Assembly: GCF_013408535.1 (NCBI RefSeq)
Contig: NZ_JACBZA010000001.1
Location: 6,160,850 to 6,224,849 of the forward strand
Direction of reading: 5' to 3'
Length of the DNA stretch: 64,000 nt
DNA from: Actinopolymorpha cephalotaxi
Lineage (GTDB): Bacteria; Actinomycetota; Actinomycetes; Propionibacteriales; Actinopolymorphaceae
Part shown: piece after piece, positions 1 to 8,163 of the stretch
Layout of the letters: each line of letters begins with the position of its first letter
Numbering within the stretch: the stretch's first letter is position 1
Notes under the pieces: model-generated
What the model was told of the DNA's origin: nothing
The model's input: only the letters and a program-made list of their open reading frames with translations
Database searches by the model: none
Program-made: the position numbers and the translations under genes

Positions 1-2
1 GA

Positions 3-602
3 GGTCTCGCCGACCTCGCCGCCGAGCTCGGCGCGGTCATCGTGGCGGGCATGTTCGAGCGCGTCGCCGACGACCCGGGCCGGGCGTACAACACGCTCGT
101 GGTCGTACGGCCGGACGGTTCGCTCGCCGCGACCTACCGCAAGATCCACCTGTACGACGCGTTCGGCTACCGCGAGTCCGACCGGCTGGTGGCCGGTGAG
201 CCGGAGCCGGTCACCGTCCCCGTCGGCGACCACCGGCTCGGCCTGCTCACCTGTTACGACCTTCGGTTCCCGGAGTTCGCGAGGGCGCTGGTCGACGCCG
301 GGGCGGACGTCCTGGTGGTGCCGGCCGCCTGGATGCACGGCCCGCTGAAGGAGGACCACTGGGTCACGCTGGCGCGGGCCCGGGCGATCGAGAACACGAG
401 CTATGTCGCCGCCTCCGGGCAGTGTGGTCCGGCGTACTCCGGGCACAGCATGCTGGTCGATCCGATGGGTGTCGTGGTGACGTCCCTGGGCGAGCAGGTG
501 GGTGTGGCGGCCGGCGACGTCGACGCCGAACGCCTGGCGCAGGCGCGCACGCGCAACCCCACGCTGCGGCACCGCAAGTTCACTGTCAGTCCGCAGAAGT
601 GA
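3..602 (+). CDS. Carbon-nitrogen hydrolase (nitrilase superfamily), 5' end outside window
   Basis: The frame is open from the first bases, so the start and the catalytic Glu of the Glu-Lys-Cys triad lie upstream. The catalytic Lys is visible in YRKIHLYD and the nucleophilic Cys in LLTCYDLRFPE, followed by the usual family stretch ARARAIENTSYV. The C-terminal layout resembles the Nit1/Nit2 (omega-amidase or deaminated-glutathione amidase) branch, which hydrolyses amide C-N bonds in the cytoplasm. The exact substrate cannot be read from the sequence. The next gene on the strand is 170 bp away, so no operon is implied on that side. Confidence 0.9.
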   Translation, partial: GLADLAAELGAVIVAGMFERVADDPGRAYNTLVVVRPDGSLAATYRKIHLYDAFGYRESDRLVAGEPEPVTVPVGDHRLGLLTCYDLRFPEFARALVDAGADVLVVPAAWMHGPLKEDHWVTLARARAIENTSYVAASGQCGPAYSGHSMLVDPMGVVVTSLGEQVGVAAGDVDAERLAQARTRNPTLRHRKFTVSPQK

Positions 603-772
603 ACCGCGAGTGACGGAATCCTTGCCAAACATCCCGAAAGTCAATGTCTGAGGTAAAAATGGGCTCCCGGCACGCCTGATCCACTTCGTCACCTCTAAGG
701 TCTGTGCTGGCAAAAAGCTGATCAAGGTCAGGACAGGCTGGGGGGCTCGTCTCCTAAAGGGGTGTGCGACAG

Positions 773-1537
773 ATGGCCGTGACGAGCGTGAGTCGTCGGC
801 TACGAGTGCTCGGAGTGCCGGTCGACGCCGTCGACATGCAGGGCACGTTGAACTGGGTCGAGGAGCGGGTCGCCAGCCGCGAGAGCGGCACCCACCTGTG
901 CGTCAACGCGGCGAACGTCGTGCGCGCGCACGACGACCCCGACTACCTCGCCGTCCTCGAGCGCGGTGACCTGATCGGATCGGACGGCCAGCCGTTCGTC
1001 TGGGCCGCCCGCGCCCTCGGCCAGCCGCTGCCGGAGCGGGTCGCCGGGATCGACCTGATGGAGCAGGTGCTCGACCGCTCCCGGGAGACCGGTTGGCGGG
1101 TCTACCTGCTCGGCGGCCGCGACGAGGTGGTCCGCCGGCTGGCCGGTCAGCTCAGTGCCCGGGGCGTGCGCATCGTCGGTCACCGCGACGGCTACTTCGG
1201 CCCCGACGACGCCACCCGCGTGTGGGACGAGGTGCGGTCGGCCGACCCGGACGTGGTTTTCGTCGGGATGCCGACCCCCTCCAAGGAGCACTTCATCATC
1301 GAGGGCGCCCACCAGGCCCGGGTGCCGGTGTGCATCGGCGTGGGCGGCAGCTTCGACGTGCTGGCCGGCGACCTGCGCCGGGCGCCGGCGTACATGCAGC
1401 GGCTGGGACTGGAGTGGTTGTTCCGGCTGCTGCAGGAGCCCCGCCGGCTGTTCACGCGGTACGCCGTGACCAACACGAGGTTCCTCGCCCTGGTCCTGCG
1501 GGCGATGGTGCGCCGGACCCGGACCGCGCGCGGCTGA
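773..1537 (+). CDS. WecG/TagA/CpsF family glycosyltransferase
   Basis: A 254-residue protein with the features of the WecG/TagA (GT26) family. These include an N-terminal segment with NAANVVRA, SDGQPFVWAARALG and ERVAGIDLMEQ, then a GGRDEVV loop, and a C-terminal VCIGVGGSFDVLAG motif with RAPAYMQRLGLEWLFRLLQEPRR. Known members transfer N-acetylmannosamine or a related sugar to a lipid-linked acceptor during wall teichoic acid or exopolysaccharide assembly at the inner membrane face. ATG 773 was chosen because AAAGGGG at 756-762 lies at normal spacing. An in-frame GTG at 764 would sit almost on top of it. No other envelope genes lie beside it. Confidence 0.9.
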   Translation: MAVTSVSRRLRVLGVPVDAVDMQGTLNWVEERVASRESGTHLCVNAANVVRAHDDPDYLAVLERGDLIGSDGQPFVWAARALGQPLPERVAGIDLMEQVLDRSRETGWRVYLLGGRDEVVRRLAGQLSARGVRIVGHRDGYFGPDDATRVWDEVRSADPDVVFVGMPTPSKEHFIIEGAHQARVPVCIGVGGSFDVLAGDLRRAPAYMQRLGLEWLFRLLQEPRRLFTRYAVTNTRFLALVLRAMVRRTRTARG

Positions 1538-1588
1538 TCGTTTCGGACTGATCGTCACCGGCTGATCCTTTCGAGCTGATCGTCACGG
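1533..1588. repeat. 28-bp imperfect tandem duplication
   Basis: Two adjacent 28-base units (1533-1560 and 1561-1588), both beginning GCTGATC and sharing CTGATCGTCAC, differ at about five positions. The first unit overlaps the stop codon of the glycosyltransferase gene. Confidence 0.75.
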
Positions 1589-1596
1589 GCGAGGGC

Positions 1597-1630
1597 CTCG
1601 CGGACGGATAACGGGTGGGCCGTCCGCGAG
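1597..1630. terminator. Perfect 11-bp stem hairpin, probable terminator
   Basis: CTCGCGGACGG (1597-1607) pairs perfectly with CCGTCCGCGAG (1620-1630) across a 12-base loop. It lies just after the glycosyltransferase gene and just before the transporter gene. There is no U-tract, as is common in actinobacterial terminators. It could also shape the transporter's 5' leader. Confidence 0.55.
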
Positions 1631-1652
1631 ACACCCCATACGATTGGCCCAC

Positions 1653-3152
1653 GTGTCATCAACCTGCGAATCCGCCGGCTCGTCGGCTCCCTCCCCGTCA
1701 CCGGTGGCGCCCGTCGGCAGCGCCGCGGAGTCCGCGGCCCGGTCCACTGCACAGTCCGTTGCTCAGTCCGTTGCTCAGCCCGCCGTGGAGTCCGGCCACA
1801 CCCGTGCCTACGCCGGCGGCGCGCTGGTGACGCTGGCCGAGGAGCGGCCACCCGCGCAGCCGGCCGTCCCGGCACAGTCGGCCCCGGCCCGCGGCGGCTG
1901 GCCCGCCTGGCTGCTCCTCGCCGCCGTCGTCCTCCTCGCCTTCAACCTCCGCCCCGCCGTCTCCGGCCTCGGTGCGGTCCTGGACGAGCTGAGCGCGGAC
2001 CTCGGCGTCTCCGCCGTCGTGGCCGGCGTCCTGACCACGCTGCCGGTGCTGAGCTTCGCCGCGTTCGGTGCGATGGCGCCCGGCTGGTCGCGCCGGTTCG
2101 GTTCCCGGCGGGTGCTGGCCGCCGCGCTCGCCGCCGTGGTGGTAGGGCAGCTGGTACGCGTGCTCGTCCCGTCGGTGCCGGTGTTCCTGCTGGCCACGAC
2201 GGTGGCGCTGGCCGGGATGGCGGCCGGGAACGTCCTCGTACCCGCGTTCGTCAAGGCGTACTTCCCGGGCCGGGTGGGCCTGGCCACCGCCGCGTACACC
2301 ACGTCGATGGCCATCGGAACCACGGTGCCGGCCGCGCTGACCGTGCCGATCGCGCACGCGTTCGGCGGCTGGCGGTTCGGCCTCGGCTCCTGGGCGCTGG
2401 CCGGTGCGGTGGCGCTGCTGCCGTGGCTGGTGCTGGCCCGCCACCGGGGCGTGGTGGCACGGCCCGCCGGGCCGGGGAGCACGGCGACCCGGCACGAGTC
2501 GCTGTGGTCGGTCGGCCGCTCGCCGCTGGCCTGGTCGCTGGCGGGGTACTTCGGGTTGCAGTCGCTGCAGGCGTACGCCGCGTTCGGCTGGCTGCCGCAG
2601 ATCTTCCGGGATGCCGGGGTGGACGCCGCGCACGCGGGGCTGCTGCTTGCGATCCTCCCGCTGGTGGGCGTACCCCTGTCCCTGCTCTTCCCGTCGCTGG
2701 CCGCCCGGCTGGCCGACCAGCGGCCGCTGGTGTGGGCGTGCGGCGCGGCGTACGTCGTCGGTTACGTCGGGCTGTTGCTCGCACCCGCCTCCGGGGCGGT
2801 CGCCTGGGCCGTCCTGCTCGGCCTGGGCGGAGGCGCGTTCCCGCTGACGCTGACGATGATCGGGCTGCGCTCGCGGTCCCACGACGTGACGGCGCGACTG
2901 TCCGGCTTCACCCAGAGCGTGGGCTACCTGATCGCGGCCTGCGGACCGCTGGCGATGGGCGCGTTGTTCGACGTGACCGGCGGGTGGACGGTGCCGATCG
3001 GGCTGCTGCTGGTGCTGGTGGTGCCGCAGGTGGCGACCGGCCTGATGGCTGCCCGGGCGAGGTACGTCGACGACGAGCTGGCCGCCGCGGACGCGACCGA
3101 GGCGACGGACGCGACGCACGCCGCGGACGCCGCGGGGAAGGTCGGCGGCTGA
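1653..3152 (+). CDS. MFS transporter, CynX/NimT (cyanate/nitroimidazole-type) subfamily
   Basis: About 12 hydrophobic segments begin near residue 85 with WLLLAAVVLLAFNLRPAVSG; the FNLRPA motif after TM1 is characteristic of CynX/NimT-type major facilitator proteins. The symmetry element GAMAPGWSRRFGSRR follows TM2. Known members export cyanate or 2-nitroimidazoles; the substrate here is unknown. The first 80 or so residues are low-complexity Ala/Ser/Pro with repeated AQSV, unusual for the family. The true start may therefore be downstream, for example GTG 1785 or GTG 1827. An in-frame TTG at 1644 is also possible. No Shine-Dalgarno sequence decides the start. Confidence 0.85.
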   Translation: MSSTCESAGSSAPSPSPVAPVGSAAESAARSTAQSVAQSVAQPAVESGHTRAYAGGALVTLAEERPPAQPAVPAQSAPARGGWPAWLLLAAVVLLAFNLRPAVSGLGAVLDELSADLGVSAVVAGVLTTLPVLSFAAFGAMAPGWSRRFGSRRVLAAALAAVVVGQLVRVLVPSVPVFLLATTVALAGMAAGNVLVPAFVKAYFPGRVGLATAAYTTSMAIGTTVPAALTVPIAHAFGGWRFGLGSWALAGAVALLPWLVLARHRGVVARPAGPGSTATRHESLWSVGRSPLAWSLAGYFGLQSLQAYAAFGWLPQIFRDAGVDAAHAGLLLAILPLVGVPLSLLFPSLAARLADQRPLVWACGAAYVVGYVGLLLAPASGAVAWAVLLGLGGGAFPLTLTMIGLRSRSHDVTARLSGFTQSVGYLIAACGPLAMGALFDVTGGWTVPIGLLLVLVVPQVATGLMAARARYVDDELAAADATEATDATHAADAAGKVGG

Positions 3153-3254
3153 CGGGTTCCGGCCGTCCGCGGTGGGTCCGCGCCCTGTCTCCCACAGTGA
3201 TCGTTCGCCATACTTGGCCACACCAGTAAGCCGTGGCCGGGAGGCGACACCACC

Positions 3255-4649
3255 GTGACCGAGACCTCGGGGACGACCGACCCACGCATGTCCTCGCCGA
3301 CCGACGCCGGGTTGTACGTCGGAACCGCCACTGCCGACATCACGCCCGCCGAGCCGGTTCCCCTTGCGGGGTTCGCGGTCCGGCTCGAACCCTGGGAGAA
3401 GGTGCGGGCGCCGCTGTCCGCGCAGGTGTTCGCGTTCGGCGACGCGGCCGGCGCCTGCACGGCGCTGCTGGTCTGCGCCGACCTGCTGTGGTGGGGGCCG
3501 GACACGGTGGCCGACCTGACCCGGCGGATCGATGCCGACCACGGCGTACCCGAGGGCAGCGTCGTGCTGCACGCCTCGCACACCCACTGCGCACCGCAAC
3601 CGGGGCTGACGTTCTCGCCGCTCCTCGGCCGGGGCGACCCCGCCTACGTTGCCCACCTGACCGACGTCGTGCTCGCCGCGATCGGTGAGGCGCTCGCCGG
3701 AATGGAGCCGGTGTACGCCGAACGCGGCACCGGCACCTGCGGGTTCGGCGTCAACCGCAGGCGGGCCAACCCCGACGGCACCTACGGCGGCCCGGACCCC
3801 GACGGCCCGAACGACCCGGAGGTCGGCGTGCTCCGGCTGGCCCGCCCGGACGGCTCGACCAGGGCGCTGCTGGTCCACTACACCTGTCACCCCGTCGTCT
3901 CCGCCGACCCGCAGGTGTCACCGGACTACCCGGGCGCGATGCGGTCCGCACTGGAGCACACGGTCGGTGCGGGCGTCCCCATCGGCTTCCTGCAGGGCTG
4001 CTGCGGCGACATCAACCCGAACGTCGTACGGGACGGTGAGTTCCACCGCGGCGGCGACGAGGAGATCGAGTCGATCGGGCAGCAGTTGGCCGTCTCGGTC
4101 GGCGCGGTGCTCGACCGGCCGCTGCGGCGCCTTCCCCCGCTGCCGCCCGGCGGTGTCGCGGTGCGGACCCACAGCGTCAACCTGCCCTTGCAGCCGCCCT
4201 CGCGCGACGAACTGGCCCGCCGCCGGGAGACGCCCGGCATCGACGGCGACTGGGCGCGCCGGCTGCTCGCCGAGCCGGGCCGGCTGGTCGACCAGGTGCC
4301 GCTGCGGCTGACCCGGGTCGACCTCGCCGACGGCCTCACCCTGGTCGGCCTCGACGCGGAGGTGAGTGTGGCGTACGGGCAGCACGTGAAACGCCGCACG
4401 TCCGGCGCCGCGCTGCCGATCCCGTACACCAACGGAATGATCGGGTACGTCGTCACCGCCGCGCAGTTGCGGGAGGGCGGGTACGAGCCGGACCAGTCCT
4501 ATCCGTACGTCTACCGCGCCGGCAGGTTCGCGCCCGCGGTGGAGGAGCACGTGCTGACCGCACTGGACGAGGTGCTCGGCGACCTGCCCGAGGCGGCCGA
4601 GGTGCCCGACCGGCCGAGCCCGTCCACGCAGATCGGAGACCAGCGATGA
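3255..4649 (+). CDS. Neutral/alkaline ceramidase-like N-terminal domain protein
   Basis: A 464-residue protein that opens with the family signature VGTATADITPAEPVPLAGF and carries LHASHTHCAPQPG, a metal-binding HxH segment. It also has FLQGCCGDINPN, which matches the ceramidase nucleophile region in position. No signal peptide is present, so unlike secreted neutral ceramidases it should be cytoplasmic. Many bacterial proteins with this domain act on sugars or cyclitols, or are uncharacterised. Its stop overlaps the next gene by 4 bp (ATGA), so it is translationally coupled to the aminotransferase and oxidoreductase that follow. Start GTG 3255 follows GGGAGG at 3239-3244. Confidence 0.8.
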   Translation: MTETSGTTDPRMSSPTDAGLYVGTATADITPAEPVPLAGFAVRLEPWEKVRAPLSAQVFAFGDAAGACTALLVCADLLWWGPDTVADLTRRIDADHGVPEGSVVLHASHTHCAPQPGLTFSPLLGRGDPAYVAHLTDVVLAAIGEALAGMEPVYAERGTGTCGFGVNRRRANPDGTYGGPDPDGPNDPEVGVLRLARPDGSTRALLVHYTCHPVVSADPQVSPDYPGAMRSALEHTVGAGVPIGFLQGCCGDINPNVVRDGEFHRGGDEEIESIGQQLAVSVGAVLDRPLRRLPPLPPGGVAVRTHSVNLPLQPPSRDELARRRETPGIDGDWARRLLAEPGRLVDQVPLRLTRVDLADGLTLVGLDAEVSVAYGQHVKRRTSGAALPIPYTNGMIGYVVTAAQLREGGYEPDQSYPYVYRAGRFAPAVEEHVLTALDEVLGDLPEAAEVPDRPSPSTQIGDQR

Positions 4650-5914
4650 CAGCGACCAGGCCGACGACCGACGCCGACCGGCCGGCCCTGCTCGGCGGCA
4701 GCCCCGTACGCACCAACGGCTTTCCAGCCTGGCCGCCGGCGAACGACGCGGCCGTGCGCGCGGTCACCGAGGTCGCGAAGGCCGGGGTCTGGTCGTCCGT
4801 CGACGGCCCGGTGAAGACGGAGTTCGAGCGGGCGTTCGCGGACCACCACGGCGCGCGGCACGGCCTGGCCGTCTGCAACGGGACGATCGCGCTGGAGATC
4901 GCGCTGAAGGCCCTCGGCATCGGCAGCGGCGACGAGGTGATCGTGCCCGGCTACACGTTCCTCGCCACCGCGACGGCGGTGCTCGGCGTGAACGCGCTGC
5001 CGGTGTTCGCCGACGTCGACCCGGAGTACGTCTGCCTGGACCCGGACGCGGTCGAGGCCGCGATCACCCCGCGGACGAAGGCGATCATCCCGGTGCACCT
5101 GGCCGGGCACCCGGCAGACCTGGACCGGCTCACCGACCTCGCTGTCAAGCACGGGTTGGCACTGATCGAGGACGCCGCGCACGCGCACGGGGCGCGCTGG
5201 CGGGGGCGGGGCGTCGGGTCGTTCGGCACCTTCGGCTGCTGGTCGTTCCAGGCCAGCAAGAACATGACCGCGGGCGAGGGCGGGATGGTGGTGACCAGCG
5301 ACGACGAGCTCGCCGACCGCGCGTGGAGCTTCCACCACTGCGGGCGTTCGCGGGCCGGCGCGTGGTACGACCACGGAATCCTCGGTGGCAACTACCGGTT
5401 GACGGAGTTCCAGAGCGCGATCCTGCTGGCCCAGCTCGCCGACCTGGACGAGCAGGTGGCCCGCCGCGAACACAGCGCCCGCATTCTCGACGAGGGGCTG
5501 TCCCGGATCGACGGGCTCAGCCCGCTCGCCCGCGACCCGCGGTGCACGACGCACGGCTATCACCTCTACCAGTTCTTGTACGACCCGCAGGCGTTCGGCG
5601 GGCTGCCGCGCGAGCGCTTCACCGCCGCCCTGAACGCCGAGGGCATTCCGTGCAGCCCCGGTTACGGCGTACCGCTGGATCGGCAGGGCGTGTTCGCCCA
5701 GCGCCGCTTCGACCAGCGTGCGACCGGCTTCGACCCCGCCTACGCGGCGACCGACTACGGCCGGCTCGACCTGCCGGAGACCGAACGGTTCTGCGCCGAC
5801 CTGGTGTGGATTCCGCAGCAGGTCCTCCTCGGCTCCGACGCCGACCAGGCCGATATCGTCACCGCGGCGGAGAAGCTGTCGGCAGCGGCCGGCACCCTGG
5901 TGGAGGCGACGTGA
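4646..5914 (+). CDS. DegT/DnrJ/EryC1/StrS family PLP aminotransferase
   Basis: 422 residues, the usual family length. The Schiff-base lysine is K205 in SFQASKNMTAGEGG, and D176 in LIEDAAHAHG should contact the PLP ring nitrogen. The family transfers amino groups to keto-sugars or keto-cyclitols. The gene overlaps its neighbours by 4 bp on both sides (ATGA at 4646, GTGA at 5911), so the three genes form one coupled unit. A DegT enzyme with a Gfo/Idh dehydrogenase is the usual pair for oxidising a sugar or cyclitol hydroxyl and then transaminating it. This suggests amino-sugar or aminocyclitol metabolism, with the substrate unknown. Confidence 0.92.
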   Translation: MTATRPTTDADRPALLGGSPVRTNGFPAWPPANDAAVRAVTEVAKAGVWSSVDGPVKTEFERAFADHHGARHGLAVCNGTIALEIALKALGIGSGDEVIVPGYTFLATATAVLGVNALPVFADVDPEYVCLDPDAVEAAITPRTKAIIPVHLAGHPADLDRLTDLAVKHGLALIEDAAHAHGARWRGRGVGSFGTFGCWSFQASKNMTAGEGGMVVTSDDELADRAWSFHHCGRSRAGAWYDHGILGGNYRLTEFQSAILLAQLADLDEQVARREHSARILDEGLSRIDGLSPLARDPRCTTHGYHLYQFLYDPQAFGGLPRERFTAALNAEGIPCSPGYGVPLDRQGVFAQRRFDQRATGFDPAYAATDYGRLDLPETERFCADLVWIPQQVLLGSDADQADIVTAAEKLSAAAGTLVEAT

Positions 5915-6957
5915 CCGAACCCGCGGACGGACCCTCGGACGGACCCTCGGACGGACCCTCGGACGGCGCGCGGACACTCGACGCGACGGCCCGGGCCCGG
6001 GTCGCCATCGTCGGCACCGGCGAGATGGCCCGCCGGCATGTCGAGTCCTGGCATCGGCTCGGGGCCGAGGTCGTGGTGCATTCCCGTTCGGCCGAACGCG
6101 GCCGGGCGTTCGCGTCCGAGCACGGCGTGCGGTCGGTGACCGCGCCCGACGAGGTGCTGACCGCCGCCGACGTCATCGACATCTGCACGCCCACCGACAC
6201 CCACGCGACGCTCGCCCACTGGGCCGCCGGGGCCGGCCGGCACGTCGTCTGCGAGAAGCCGCTCGCCCGCGACCCCGCCGAGGGCCGGACGATGATCGAC
6301 GCGTGCATCGACGCCGGCGTCGGGCTGTGCGTGGCGCAGGTCCTGCGCTACTTCCCGGCGTACGTCATCGCCCGGGACGCCGTCGCCGCCGGCCGGATCG
6401 GGCGGCCGACGGAGTTCACGTTCTTCCGGGAGGTGGAGAGCCCGGGGGCGCAGACCTGGTTCGCCGACGTGTCCCGGTCCGGCGGCATCCTGGTCGACCT
6501 GGCCATCCACGACCTCGACTACGCGCGCTGGGTGGGCGGCGAGGTGGGCGAGGTGGTCGGCCGTACGACACCGCGCGCAGGTGCCGGCGCCCCGCTGCGC
6601 AGCACCGCGACGCTCACCCACGTCGACGGCGTGACCACCCGGGTCGAGGCGGTCTGGGACGTGCCGGGCACCTCGGTGCGCTCGACGTTCGAACTGGCGG
6701 GTGACGAGGGTGTGCTGCGGTTCGACTCCGCGCCGGCGCAGGTGCTGACCGACGGGACCGGTGCGGTGCTGTACGCCGACGACGGTTCGGTCGACCCGTT
6801 CGCCGAGCAGTTCGCCGAGTTCCTCACCGCGTTCACCGGAGGCGTGGAGCCGCGGGTCACCGCCGAGGACGGCCTGACCGCGCTGGCGATAGCGCTGGCC
6901 GGTGAGGAGTCGGCGCGTATGGGCCGTCCGGTCGACCCCGCGAGCCTGCTCCGCTGA
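5911..6957 (+). CDS. Gfo/Idh/MocA family NAD(P)-dependent oxidoreductase
   Basis: 348 residues from GTG 5911, whose GTGA overlaps the aminotransferase stop. The Rossmann motif VAIVGTGEMARRHV lies near residue 30, the family's EKP motif is in HVVCEKPLA, and the proton-relay histidine is in LVDLAIHDLDYARW. Members oxidise or reduce sugars and cyclitols. An open frame extends far upstream through the aminotransferase but is only its shadow; the Rossmann fold and the overlap fix the start here. The N-terminus carries an unusual DGPS tandem repeat before the conserved fold. Confidence 0.92.
   Translation: MTEPADGPSDGPSDGPSDGARTLDATARARVAIVGTGEMARRHVESWHRLGAEVVVHSRSAERGRAFASEHGVRSVTAPDEVLTAADVIDICTPTDTHATLAHWAAGAGRHVVCEKPLARDPAEGRTMIDACIDAGVGLCVAQVLRYFPAYVIARDAVAAGRIGRPTEFTFFREVESPGAQTWFADVSRSGGILVDLAIHDLDYARWVGGEVGEVVGRTTPRAGAGAPLRSTATLTHVDGVTTRVEAVWDVPGTSVRSTFELAGDEGVLRFDSAPAQVLTDGTGAVLYADDGSVDPFAEQFAEFLTAFTGGVEPRVTAEDGLTALAIALAGEESARMGRPVDPASLLR
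5929..5964 (+). repeat. Three perfect 12-bp tandem repeats inside a coding start
   Basis: GGACCCTCGGAC occurs three times in a row (5929-5940, 5941-5952, 5953-5964). It encodes a Gly-Pro-Ser-Asp run that extends the N-terminal tail of the Gfo/Idh oxidoreductase. Because the unit is a multiple of three, copy-number changes would keep the frame. Confidence 0.9.
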
Positions 6958-7029
6958 CGGGCGTTCGCGTCGTCCCTGCCTGTCTCTGTCCCTGTGCTGG
7001 TTGCCGTTGCCCCCGACTCTGGCTGTCGT

Positions 7030-7043
7030 GACCGGGACCGGTC
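7030..7043. other. 14-bp palindrome in an upstream intergenic region
   Basis: GACCGG-GA-CCGGTC is a perfect inverted repeat in the 297-base gap (6958-7254) before the secreted EEP protein. It could be a regulator site. Nothing else is recognisable in the gap. Confidence 0.3.
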
Positions 7044-7254
7044 GCGGCAATGGCGTACGAAGATCCACTCCGGACCGAAACCCGTTAACGTGACCCGCAC
7101 GCACCCCGCTCTTTCCTCGGGTGCCGGTTCGTCTCACGGGTCAGGTCACACCGTCACCAGGCGTTCGTTCGCCGTCCACGCGTATGCCCCGCCGTCGTGC
7201 GGGGGTGCCGGTGGGATGGGTGCCCTACCCCTGTTGCCGGGAAGGGAGCAGTTC

Positions 7255-8121
7255 GTGTTTCGACGTACGCCACGACTCACGCGTGCACTCACATTCGTGG
7301 GGGCGGCAGCACTCGCCCTCGCCACCTCCGTCGGGTTCGCGGCCGCGCCGGCCAGCGCCGACCAGACCAGCGCCGACCAGGCCCAGCCGGTACGGGTGCG
7401 GGTGGCCAGCTACAACATCCACCACGGTGCGGGCCCGGACAACGTGCTCGACCTGCCCGACGTGGCCAACGAGATCCGCGGCCTGCGCGCGGACGTGATC
7501 GGACTACAGGAGGTCGACCGGCACTGGGGCGACCGCAGCGACAACCTCGACGAGGCCGCCTGGCTGGCCGACCGGCTGGACATGTACGTCGCCTACGCCG
7601 CCAACCTCGACCTGGACCCGGCCACGCCGGGCGGGGAGCGCCGGCAGTACGGCACCGCGATCCTGTCCCGGTTCCCGATCCTGTCCTCCACCAACACGTT
7701 GCTGCCGAAGTTCGGTGACCACGAACAGCGCGGCCTGCTCGTCGCCGACATCAAGGTGCGCGGCGTGATGATGCGATTCGCCAACACGCACCTGCAGCAC
7801 AACGACAACCTCGAACGCCAGGCGCAGGCGCGGCGGATCGTCGAACTGCTCGGTGACAGCCCGACCCGGACCTTCCTCACCGGCGACCTGAACGCCAGCG
7901 CGGGTGCGGCCGAGATCCAGATCCTGACCGACGTGTTCACCGACTCCTGGGCGGCCGTCGGCGTGGGTGACGGGTTCACCTACTCCCAGGAGGACCCGCA
8001 CAACCGGATCGACTTCGTGATGTCGTCGCCGGACGTGCAGCCGCTGCACGCCCGGGTGGCCACCGAGGCCGACGGCTCGGACCACCTGCCGGTGGTGGCC
8101 GACTTCGCCGTCCGCCGCTGA
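7255..8121 (+). CDS. Secreted endonuclease/exonuclease/phosphatase family protein
   Basis: 288 residues from GTG 7255, with GAAGGGA at 7241-7247 as ribosome binding site. A typical Sec signal peptide (RRTPRLTRALTFVGAAALALA, then ASA) is followed by the EEP fold. Its motifs, in order, are SYNIHHGAG, IGLQEVDRHW, FANTHLQH, FLTGDLNAS, RIDFVM and SDHLPVVADF. The Asn, Glu, Asp-x-Asn and terminal Asp-His expected for a metal-dependent phosphodiesterase are all present. Substrates could be nucleic acid, phosphoinositide or sphingomyelin-type phosphodiesters. The paralogue that follows lacks a signal peptide. Confidence 0.88.
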   Translation: MFRRTPRLTRALTFVGAAALALATSVGFAAAPASADQTSADQAQPVRVRVASYNIHHGAGPDNVLDLPDVANEIRGLRADVIGLQEVDRHWGDRSDNLDEAAWLADRLDMYVAYAANLDLDPATPGGERRQYGTAILSRFPILSSTNTLLPKFGDHEQRGLLVADIKVRGVMMRFANTHLQHNDNLERQAQARRIVELLGDSPTRTFLTGDLNASAGAAEIQILTDVFTDSWAAVGVGDGFTYSQEDPHNRIDFVMSSPDVQPLHARVATEADGSDHLPVVADFAVRR

Positions 8122-8163
8122 CCGCTTGGCGGTTGCGGCCGCCACAGCCGTAGCGTGGGCCGG

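Noticed and set aside
1698-3890. Very long open frames on the opposite strand of real genes
   Set aside because: They are Arg/Pro/Gly-rich shadows produced by high GC; the opposite strand carries recognisable domains.
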